A stretch of 64,000 nt of DNA from Oscillospiraceae bacterium. Its GTDB lineage: Bacteria > Bacillota > Clostridia > Oscillospirales > SIG627. The notes under the pieces were generated by a model. That model worked only from the letters and a program-made list of their open reading frames with translations, had not been told where the DNA came from and searched no databases. The stretch is taken from positions 124,001 to 188,000 of the forward strand of contig SVRV01000001.1 of assembly GCA_015064635.1 (NCBI GenBank). Direction: 5' to 3'. Shown piece after piece: positions 34,914-41,611 of this stretch. The stretch's first letter is position 1. Each line of letters begins with the position of its first letter. A program made the translations under genes and the position numbers.

Positions 34914-36194
34914 ATGGCAAAGAATTTGACAAAGCTTATATGCGCATTGCTGGTCATTGTTCTTCTTGCTCTTGTAGTATTCTTCGGTATCGGTTCAAAG
35001 GAAAACAGAATTTTCCCCGCTATCACCGATGACGATGCTATAATCAAGGGACTCGACCTTGCCGGAGGTACTTCACTTACCTATGAACCCGACACAGAAA
35101 ACAGTGATCTGGTTACACAGGAAAATATGGATATAGTTATCTCCATACTTACAAGACGTCTTACAGACGCAGGCTACACAGAAGCATCACTTACACAGCT
35201 CCAGGATGACGGAAGATTCCAGATAGAAATTCCGGGCGAAAGTGACATTGATGCATCGAGAAACCTTCTCGGTAACATCGGTGAGCTTATGTTCCTCGCA
35301 TCCGACGGAACAGTAGTTCTCACAGGCAGTGACATCAAGAGTGCGACCGCTGAATACGGAAACACAGGTATGAGTGCTGTTCCCCAGCATTTCGTATCCA
35401 TCACTCTCAAGGATGAGGGCGTGAAGAAGTTCTCGGAAGCAACAAAGAACGTTTCAACTCCCGAAAAGATTGCCGACGGCTCAAACTGGATAATGATTCT
35501 CCTTGACGGACAGATCATGTCCATGCCCAGTGTTGACGAGCAGCTCACAGAAAAAGAAGTTATGATTACAGGTGACTTTGATGAAGCGAGTGCAAGAGAG
35601 CTTGCCAGCGTTATTGCATCAGGTCAGCTTCCCTTCAAGCTCCGTGAGATAAGCGCCGAGGTTATCGGCCCTTCTCTTGGTCAGGATGCTCTTGAAACCT
35701 CAATCTTCGCAGGTCTTATCGGTATTATCCTTATCGCAGTGTTCATGATAATCGTGTACAGACTTCCCGGTCTTGTATCGGTTATAGCTCTTGCGGCTTA
35801 CATGGCAATTGAGGCTATTCTCCTTGTTGCATTCAAGGTTAACCTCTCACTCCCCGGTATCGCAGGTATCGTTCTGTCAATAGGTATGGCAGTAGACGCC
35901 AACGTTATCATCAACGAGCGTATTAAAGAAGAAATTCGCTCTGGCAAGGGTGTTCTTTCATCCGTTAAGTACGGCTTTAAGGGTGCCTTCTCATCCATCA
36001 TCGACTCTAATATTACAACGATCATCGCAGCTGTTGTTCTTATGATATTCGGTACAGGTACTGTAACAGGCTTTGCAATTACACTTCTTATAGGTGTTCT
36101 TGTTTCGATGTTCACAGCTCTTGTTATTACACGCTTCATTATGAACACAGTAGCAAAGCTTGGTGTAAACAATCCCAAGCTTTACGGAATGTAA
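34914..36194 (+). CDS. secD: Protein translocase subunit SecD
   Basis: A 426-residue membrane protein, part of the SecDF complex that uses the proton gradient to pull preproteins out on the far side of the membrane. It shows an N-terminal membrane helix (LICALLVIVLLALVVFFG), the large external domain with LDLAGGTSLTYEP and EIPGES, and five C-terminal helices with the signature SVDANVIINERIKEEI. The external domain is shorter than in proteobacteria, as is common in Firmicutes. ATG 34914 has AAAGGA upstream. secF follows after 18 nt with its own AAAGGAGG. Confidence 0.95.
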   Translation: MAKNLTKLICALLVIVLLALVVFFGIGSKENRIFPAITDDDAIIKGLDLAGGTSLTYEPDTENSDLVTQENMDIVISILTRRLTDAGYTEASLTQLQDDGRFQIEIPGESDIDASRNLLGNIGELMFLASDGTVVLTGSDIKSATAEYGNTGMSAVPQHFVSITLKDEGVKKFSEATKNVSTPEKIADGSNWIMILLDGQIMSMPSVDEQLTEKEVMITGDFDEASARELASVIASGQLPFKLREISAEVIGPSLGQDALETSIFAGLIGIILIAVFMIIVYRLPGLVSVIALAAYMAIEAILLVAFKVNLSLPGIAGIVLSIGMAVDANVIINERIKEEIRSGKGVLSSVKYGFKGAFSSIIDSNITTIIAAVVLMIFGTGTVTGFAITLLIGVLVSMFTALVITRFIMNTVAKLGVNNPKLYGM

Positions 36195-36212
36195 GAAAGG
36201 AGGAGACGTTAA

Positions 36213-37532
36213 ATGAAATTTATCAGCAAAACTCATATGGATGTAACCGGAAAGCGTAAGGTTTGGTTCATTCTTTCCGCACTTGTTATAATCGCTTGTG
36301 CTGCGGTAATGTTTATCAACGGCTTCATCCTTGATACAGATTTCGCAGGCGGTGTTTCACTCCAGTACAACCTTCACAAAGAGCTCGATTCCGAAGAAAT
36401 TCGTGAAATAGAAAAGCTTGTTTATTCGGTTAAAGGCTTCAACGGTGCTTCTGTTCAGAAGGCAGGCAGCACAGGTGTTGTTATCAAGGCTCCCGCATCC
36501 GATGACCTTAATCCCGATGCAGTTGCAGAGGTAAGAAGCCTTCTTAACGACCGCTACAAGCAGTATGCTCCTGTTAAAGAGGAAGCTCCCGAAGAGGAAA
36601 AGGCTGAAACCAACGAGGAAACCACAACAGAAAAGGTTGAATCCTCTACTCCCAACGAAATAACTCCTCCCGAAACAGAGACAACCGAGACTGAAACAAC
36701 AGAAACAACTGAGACTGAAACTGCTGACACAGCTGAGGTTGCTCCTGCCGAAATAACAGACGAAACTGTTGCGGCAGCAGACGGCAAAGAGGCTACTACA
36801 ACTGAAGCAGCTACAACTGAAGCAGCTACAACCGAAGCAGCTACAACCGAAGCAGCTACAACCGAAGCAGCTACAACTGAAACAGCAGACACTGAAACAA
36901 CCGAGTCAGCCGAAACAGAAGAAAAAGCTGAAGAAGAGACAGCCGAGACAGAAGAAGAGGCTGATGAAACAACAGCAATTGATGACCTTGCAATTGAAGT
37001 AATCACCGAAACCACAATTTCTGCTTCAGTTTCAAAGGAAATCAGAACCTCCGCTGTAACAGCAACAATCATCGCAGTTCTTTGTATGCTTGCTTACATC
37101 ATCATCAGATTTGAGTGGAGAGCGGCAATTGCAGCAGTGCTTTGTCTCATTCACGATATCTTTATCGTGGTTGCATCCTACTCAATCTTCAACATTCCCG
37201 TAAGCTCAGGTCTTATTGCAGTAGTGCTTACAATCCTCGGTTATTCAATCAACGCGACCATCATTCTCTTTGACCGCGTTCGTGAAAACCGCAGAAAGCT
37301 TGGCAGAACAGATTTCGGCATGATTGTAAACATAAGTGCACGTCAGACGCTTATGCGTTCAATCAACACAACTCTTACAACACTCTTCACCATCGGACTT
37401 ATTTACATCCTTGGTGTTCCCTCGATTCAGAACTTCGCACTTCCCATCATCGTAGGTGTAGTTGTAGGTCTTTACTCCTCTATCTTCCTTTCAGGCTCCT
37501 TCTGGTATGTCCTTTCAGGCAAGAGAAAGTAA
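36213..37532 (+). CDS. secF: Protein translocase subunit SecF with a long Thr/Glu/Ala insertion
   Basis: A 439-residue protein; ordinary SecF proteins have about 300. Membrane helix 1 (about 16-38) and the first external strand region (DTDFAGGVSLQYNL) are normal. Residues about 122-255 are then almost only Thr, Glu and Ala, including five exact copies of TTEAA plus a degenerate sixth, before the normal sequence resumes at about 256 with ISASVSKEIRTSAVTATI, then helices with GYSINATIILFDRVRENR and the C-terminal LSGSFWYVLSGKRK. The insertion lies in the first external domain, so it faces outward. The frame is kept throughout, so this is not a frameshift. Function of the insertion is unknown. 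Confidence 0.93.
   Translation: MKFISKTHMDVTGKRKVWFILSALVIIACAAVMFINGFILDTDFAGGVSLQYNLHKELDSEEIREIEKLVYSVKGFNGASVQKAGSTGVVIKAPASDDLNPDAVAEVRSLLNDRYKQYAPVKEEAPEEEKAETNEETTTEKVESSTPNEITPPETETTETETTETTETETADTAEVAPAEITDETVAAADGKEATTTEAATTEAATTEAATTEAATTEAATTETADTETTESAETEEKAEEETAETEEEADETTAIDDLAIEVITETTISASVSKEIRTSAVTATIIAVLCMLAYIIIRFEWRAAIAAVLCLIHDIFIVVASYSIFNIPVSSGLIAVVLTILGYSINATIILFDRVRENRRKLGRTDFGMIVNISARQTLMRSINTTLTTLFTIGLIYILGVPSIQNFALPIIVGVVVGLYSSIFLSGSFWYVLSGKRK
36798..36887 (+). repeat. 15-bp tandem repeat inside secF
   Basis: Six contiguous units of ACAACYGAAGCAGCT (codons for TTEAA); units 1-5 differ only at one third-codon base (T or C), and unit 6 is degenerate (ACAACTGAAACAGCA). 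All units are in frame, so change in copy number would change protein length without breaking it. Confidence 0.92.
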
Positions 37533-37557
37533 TAAAAAAACGGTAATATAAAAGCTT

Positions 37558-37600
37558 CCCTCACATATACTTTTAAAAAATATATGTGAGGGATTTTTTT
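37558..37600 (+). terminator. secDF terminator whose stem carries the next ribosome-binding site
   Basis: CCCTCACATATA (37558-37569) pairs with TATATGTGAGGG (37581-37592), followed by seven Ts. The right arm ends in GAGGG, 6 nt before the TTG of the mini-gene at 37599, so the same stem could hide the ribosome-binding site. Confidence 0.85.
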
Positions 37601-37769
37601 GTCCAAAAAACTGATAGTTGTAATCATCTGCCTTATTATAGCTCTGTTTTCCGTAAAAAAGGAAAACAAAAGTCTGGACGAGGCAGAGAGTATGCTCATT
37701 TCAAAAATGCTGGAAAGTGAGCGGATAACCGAAGTATTTTCAATGACCGACGAGGGAGTGTATACGTGA
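37599..37769 (+). CDS. 56-residue single-helix membrane protein, overlapping the M50 protease gene
   Basis: Reading from TTG 37599 gives 56 residues beginning MSKKLIVVIICLIIALFSVKKEN: a short basic N-terminus, one membrane helix, then a charged segment of about 35 residues (DEAESMLISKMLESERITEVF) that could form an amphipathic helix. Its stop overlaps the GTG of the M50 gene by 4 nt (GTGA), a common mark of translational coupling. GAGGG lies 6 nt upstream inside the terminator stem. No family is recognised. Position before a SpoIVFB-like protease suggests a partner or regulator, as SpoIVFA is for SpoIVFB, but the sequence does not resemble SpoIVFA. Support is codon continuity plus the overlap only. 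Confidence 0.55.
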   Translation: MSKKLIVVIICLIIALFSVKKENKSLDEAESMLISKMLESERITEVFSMTDEGVYT

Positions 37770-38377
37770 AGATAAAAATTGAGCCTTCCTTTGTCATAAC
37801 ACTTTCTGTGCTTTTTTTAACAAATGACCCAAAGCACGTTTTTTTCATGCTTCTCACCGCCCTTCTTCATGAGCTCGGTCATATAATGGTGCTGATTCTT
37901 TCCGGAATTAAAATAAAAGCACTTGTACTTGGCCTTTTCGGAGGAACACTGGTGCTTGAAAAAAAGCTTGTAAGCTATCCCAAGGAGGCTGCGGTGGCTC
38001 TGTCGGGACCGGCTGTAAATCTTCTTGTGGCGACAGTTTTGTTTTTTGTCCTGCGGCAAGGCTTTTCACGGGATGTTTTCTTTGTATTTCTTGCCAATGC
38101 ATCTTATGGGATATTTAACCTTCTTCCAATTGCAAACCTTGACGGAGGCTGTGCACTGACCTCTCTTCTTTCAATGAAAAAAGAGCTATACGAAAGTGAA
38201 AGAGCGGTTGCCCTTATTTCACGTATAACCCTTTTTATAATGGCGGCTTTTTCTCTCTACCTTGTAACGCTGTCGGCTTTTAACATTTCTCTTTTTGTGC
38301 TGACTCTTCTCTTTTATGCCGAAAGCTGTGAAGGTCATATCATATCGGGATACGAATTCTGTCGCAAAACCTCGTAG
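37766..38377 (+). CDS. M50-family site-2 metalloprotease (SpoIVFB-like)
   Basis: A 203-residue intramembrane zinc protease. The HExxH motif is H35-E36-L-G-H39 in a membrane helix, and the third ligand is Asp126 in NLLPIANLDGG; five to six hydrophobic segments are seen. SpoIVFB-type enzymes cut pro-sigma-K in sporulating Firmicutes, so a sporulation role is possible; other short M50 proteases have different jobs. Translation starts at GTG 37766, overlapping the preceding mini-gene. Its last 43 bases overlap the end of the convergent trmL gene, and no separate terminator is seen between them. Confidence 0.87.
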   Translation: MKIKIEPSFVITLSVLFLTNDPKHVFFMLLTALLHELGHIMVLILSGIKIKALVLGLFGGTLVLEKKLVSYPKEAAVALSGPAVNLLVATVLFFVLRQGFSRDVFFVFLANASYGIFNLLPIANLDGGCALTSLLSMKKELYESERAVALISRITLFIMAAFSLYLVTLSAFNISLFVLTLLFYAESCEGHIISGYEFCRKTS

Positions 38378-38799
38378 ACAGCAACAGCGGCAGCATTTGA
38401 CAGATTGAGACACCTCAGGGAATTCTTCATCGGGATACGCACGGCACTGTCACGGTGTGCATCTATCAGCTCTTTTGGAAGTCCCTTTGTCTCCTTGCCG
38501 AAAATCAGATAAACGTTTCCTTCATAGGTCACATCTGCAAAGGACTTATCGGTTTTTGAGGTAAAAAAGAAGTAGTTACCCTTGTTTTTTTCAAAAAAAT
38601 CCTCAATTGACGGATAAACGTGAACATCGAGCTTGTCCCAATAGTCAAGGCCTGCTCTTTTCAGCTTTGCACTGTCTATTTCGAAGCCAAGCGGCTCAAT
38701 CAAATGCAGACTTGCGCCCGTTACGGCGCAGGTGCGTGCAATGTTACCTGTGTTTTGGGGAATTTCGGGCTCGTGTAAAACTATATTGATGTGAAGCAT
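38335..38799 (-). CDS. trmL: tRNA (cytidine/uridine-34-2'-O)-methyltransferase TrmL
   Basis: A 154-residue SPOUT-fold enzyme that methylates the wobble ribose of leucine tRNAs using S-adenosylmethionine. The knot motifs are all present: PEIPQNTGNIARTCA, LIEPLGF, LIFGKETKGLP and IPM...LRCLNLSNAAAVAVYEVLRQ. ATG 38799 has AAAGGA upstream; an in-frame TTG at 38814 overlaps that site. The 3' end overlaps the M50 protease gene by 43 bp in the opposite direction. Confidence 0.93.
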   Translation of the reverse strand: MLHINIVLHEPEIPQNTGNIARTCAVTGASLHLIEPLGFEIDSAKLKRAGLDYWDKLDVHVYPSIEDFFEKNKGNYFFFTSKTDKSFADVTYEGNVYLIFGKETKGLPKELIDAHRDSAVRIPMKNSLRCLNLSNAAAVAVYEVLRQNSYPDMI

Positions 38800-38894
38800 T
38801 GGTTTTCCTTTCAAAATAAGACTTAATTCGACCTTATCATATTAACACATTGTGTCGGGATTGTAAAGCGAAAAATAAAAATTGCAAACTAATC

Positions 38895-38923
38895 TTGACA
38901 AATATAGGAATAAACAATATAAT
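38895..38923 (+). promoter_or_regulatory. Sigma-A promoter of the acyl-activating enzyme-ACP-cyclophilin operon
   Basis: TTGACA (38895-38900), 17-nt spacer, TATAAT (38918-38923): a consensus promoter. The transcript would carry a leader of about 90 nt before ATG 39020. Confidence 0.88.
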
Positions 38924-39019
38924 TATAAGAGTATAAAACGTTTGAGAGTTTATACTCGCTTTGTGTATTCCATCGAAAAAGATGGAAACCGTACCGAAAA
39001 TATAAGGAAAGGTGAATAC

Positions 39020-40723
39020 ATGAAAAAAAGATACCCTGATTATGAACGCAGACCTTTTAGGGATCTCAGAGAGCTTGTAAAGTCGGCGGCAGATACATTG
39101 CCCGATAAGACTTATTTGAAATATAAAGGAAAAGAAAAAGGCGAGATTGTTGAATTAAGCTTTCTCGAGTTTGATAAATATATAGACAGAATCGGAACCA
39201 CTTTGACCTACCTTGGACTCAAGGGTAAGCACGTTGCCGTAATAGGCGACACCTCAAAGGAATGGATTGCCACCTACCTTGCCGCAGTAAACGGCGGTAT
39301 GGTTATCGTTCCCCTGGACAAAGAACTACCCGAGGATGAAATAGAAAAATTTCTCGAATTTGCCGAGGTTAAAGCAGTTGTATACTCCGAAAGATTCCAC
39401 GACCTTTTCAAAAGGCTGTCCGAAAAAAGCGATATTGAATATTTCATAAAAATGGGAGAGACGGATGAAAGTGAGACCGACAAACGTTTCCTTTCTACCG
39501 AAAAGCTTGAGAAGCGTGGTAAATTGCTTCTCCGTGAGGATTACACCGACTTCCTTGATAACAAGATAGATATTGAAGACGACGCCGTTATCATTTTCAC
39601 ATCGGGTACCACAGGTACATCCAAGGGCGTTGTGCTCTCTCAAAGAAATATAGTGAATGCCGTAAGCTCATCGGCGAGAATGCTTTCCTTTGAAGAAACG
39701 GATGAAATAATGTCGGTGCTTCCATTGCATCACACCTATGAGATGACCTGCGGTATTCTCACCCCCATTCTCGTAGGCGCAACCGTGTGCATCAACGACA
39801 GCATGAAGTATCTTACAAAGAATCTTCAGCTGTTCCGCCCTACCGCAATGATACTCGTACCTCTCTTTGTAACAACTGTATACAAGAGGATATGGGATAC
39901 TGCGGCAAAGAACGAGCAGACAAAGAAGCTTAAACGGGGAATTTCACTGAGTAACACTCTTATGAAATTCAATATTGACCTTCGCCGTACATTCTTCGGT
40001 CAGGTTACGGCGGCATTCGGCGGCAGACTTTCAAAAATCGTTTGCGGCGGTGCGTCTCTTTCCCCCGACTATGTAAAGGGCTTTGAGGAGCTGGGCATCA
40101 ACCTTGTTCAAGGCTACGGAATCACAGAATGCTCACCTCTTGTTTCTGTTTGTCCCTTCCACTGGAAGAAGTACTCCTCCGTGGGACTTGCGGTACACAA
40201 CGTAGAGGTAAGAATAGATAAGCTTTCCCCCACTGATACCGAGGGTGAAATACTTGTAAGAGGTCCCAACGTAATGAAGGGATATTACAAAGCACCCGAG
40301 CTTACCAGCGAAGTAATTGATGAGGATGGATGGTTTTATACCGGAGACATAGGCTACATTGACGAGGACGGCTTTATATATATCACGGGCAGAAAAAAGA
40401 ATATCATCATTCTTGACAACGGAAAGAACGTTTTCCCCGAAGAGCTTGAAGAACACATTTACAAAATCGAGCTTGTTTCCGAGTGCATTGTAAAGGCAAA
40501 GGAAAACCAATGCGGAGAGACGGTTATTACGGCACAGATATATCCCAATTTCGACAAGGCACGGGAGTTGGGACTTGAGGATATCAACAAAATAAAGGAT
40601 ATCATAAAAGAAGAAGTGCAGGAGCTCAATAAGAAGCTTCCGATTTTCAAACAGATCAGAAGCATTGAGATAAGAAAAACGGAATTTGAAAAAACAACTA
40701 CAAAAAAGATTAAAAGAATCTAA
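39020..40723 (+). CDS. AMP-dependent acyl ligase (long-chain acyl-CoA or acyl-ACP synthetase)
   Basis: A 567-residue ANL-superfamily enzyme that adenylates a carboxylic acid. Motifs: FTSGTTGTSKGVVLSQ (ATP phosphate loop), GGASLSPDYVKGFEELG, QGYGITECSPLV, WFYTGDIGYIDEDGF, GRKKNIIILDNGKNVFPEELE, and a C-terminal Lys-rich end TTTKKIKRI with the likely catalytic Lys. The sequence is nearest in pattern to long-chain fatty acyl-CoA ligases. An acyl carrier protein gene follows 12 nt later, so it may load that carrier instead of CoA. ATG 39020 has GGAAAGG upstream; the reading frame extends further but crosses the promoter. Confidence 0.85.
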   Translation: MKKRYPDYERRPFRDLRELVKSAADTLPDKTYLKYKGKEKGEIVELSFLEFDKYIDRIGTTLTYLGLKGKHVAVIGDTSKEWIATYLAAVNGGMVIVPLDKELPEDEIEKFLEFAEVKAVVYSERFHDLFKRLSEKSDIEYFIKMGETDESETDKRFLSTEKLEKRGKLLLREDYTDFLDNKIDIEDDAVIIFTSGTTGTSKGVVLSQRNIVNAVSSSARMLSFEETDEIMSVLPLHHTYEMTCGILTPILVGATVCINDSMKYLTKNLQLFRPTAMILVPLFVTTVYKRIWDTAAKNEQTKKLKRGISLSNTLMKFNIDLRRTFFGQVTAAFGGRLSKIVCGGASLSPDYVKGFEELGINLVQGYGITECSPLVSVCPFHWKKYSSVGLAVHNVEVRIDKLSPTDTEGEILVRGPNVMKGYYKAPELTSEVIDEDGWFYTGDIGYIDEDGFIYITGRKKNIIILDNGKNVFPEELEEHIYKIELVSECIVKAKENQCGETVITAQIYPNFDKARELGLEDINKIKDIIKEEVQELNKKLPIFKQIRSIEIRKTEFEKTTTKKIKRI

Positions 40724-40735
40724 AGGAGAATGACT

Positions 40736-40966
40736 ATGTTTGAAGAGATTAAAACAGCATTGGAAGAAGAGCTTGATGTTCCCACAGAGCTTATTACACC
40801 CGATGCGGAATTCGTTAACGACCTGAAGCTCAACTCACTTGAGCTTGCCGACCTTGTTGTTTTGTGTGAGGAAAAGTTCGAGGTTGAAATCGAAGAGCAG
40901 GATATCCACACACTTATTACAGTGGGAGACCTTGTTGACTATCTTGAAACAAAGACAGGTAAATAA
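40736..40966 (+). CDS. Acyl carrier protein
   Basis: A 76-residue acidic four-helix protein. The phosphopantetheine Ser is in LNSLELADLV, where the usual DSL is NSL. A good AAAGGAGA lies 7 nt before ATG 40736; an in-frame ATG at 40730 touches it and is less likely. It stands alone next to the acyl ligase and not in a fatty-acid synthesis cluster, so it may be a dedicated carrier for that ligase and not the housekeeping AcpP; the gene symbol is therefore left blank. Confidence 0.88.
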   Translation: MFEEIKTALEEELDVPTELITPDAEFVNDLKLNSLELADLVVLCEEKFEVEIEEQDIHTLITVGDLVDYLETKTGK

Positions 40967-40981
40967 GAAAGGAATCTGAAA

Positions 40982-41470
40982 ATGGCAAACACAGTAAATG
41001 CAACTCTCACCATGGCAGGCGGAGACGTAATAAAGCTTGAGCTTTATCCCGATATCGCCCCCATAACAGTAGAGAATTTTGTAAATCTTGTAAACGAAGG
41101 CTTTTATGACGGACTTATTTTCCACCGTGTAATCGCAGGCTTTATGATTCAGGGCGGATGTCCCCAGGGTACAGGAATGGGTGGCCCCGGTCACCACATC
41201 AAGGGCGAATTTGCCGCAAACGGCGTTGCAAATAACCTGAAGCACTCAAGAGGCGTTATCTCAATGGCTCGTGCAATGGACCCCAACTCTGCCGGAAGCC
41301 AGTTCTTTATCATGCACAACGATGCTCCTCACCTTGACGGTCAGTATGCCGCTTTCGGTAAGGTAACCGAGGGTATCGAGGTTGTTGATAAGATAGCAGG
41401 TGTCAAGACAGACGGACGTGACCGTCCCCTCTTCGACCAGGTAATCGAATCAATCACAATTGATGAATAA
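40982..41470 (+). CDS. Cyclophilin-type peptidyl-prolyl isomerase
   Basis: A 162-residue cytoplasmic rotamase with no signal peptide. The catalytic pocket is seen in FHRVIAGFMIQGGCPQGTGMGGPG, with the Arg in FHR, and in MARAMDPNSAGSQFFIMHNDAPHLDGQYAAFG. It speeds cis-trans change at proline bonds and acts as a general folding helper. It is the third gene of the acyl ligase-ACP operon, 15 nt after ACP, and is followed by a terminator. Confidence 0.94.
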   Translation: MANTVNATLTMAGGDVIKLELYPDIAPITVENFVNLVNEGFYDGLIFHRVIAGFMIQGGCPQGTGMGGPGHHIKGEFAANGVANNLKHSRGVISMARAMDPNSAGSQFFIMHNDAPHLDGQYAAFGKVTEGIEVVDKIAGVKTDGRDRPLFDQVIESITIDE

Positions 41471-41478
41471 AAAATTGC

Positions 41479-41512
41479 AAATGGTAGGCACTAAACGGTG
41501 CCTGCCATTTTT
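41479..41512 (+). terminator. Terminator of the cyclophilin operon
   Basis: AAATGGTAGGCAC pairs with GTGCCTGCCATTT (one G-T pair), then a T run. Confidence 0.85.
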
Positions 41513-41521
41513 ATATCACAA

Positions 41522-41562
41522 AAAATGTGTTCGCTCCTTATTAAAGAAAGCGAACACATTTT
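41522..41562 (-). terminator. Terminator of the glycosidase-like gene
   Basis: AAAATGTGTTCGCT (41522-41535) pairs with AGCGAACACATTTT (41549-41562), a 14-bp perfect stem with A- and T-rich flanks. Confidence 0.8.
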
Positions 41563-41611
41563 ATGTTTATTTGACTTTCATTTTCGGTTTAGGCCCAAAA
41601 GAATTGCCTTT

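Noticed and set aside
36798-36887. CRISPR-like array
   Set aside because: Units are contiguous 15-mers without spacers and lie in frame inside secF.
36554-37072. Val/Ser-rich minus-strand frame opposite secF
   Set aside because: It is the reverse reading of the Thr/Glu/Ala repeats; low complexity and no start signal.
38882-39019. Upstream extension of the acyl ligase
   Set aside because: It contains the TTGACA/TATAAT promoter and has no similarity to the family N-terminus.
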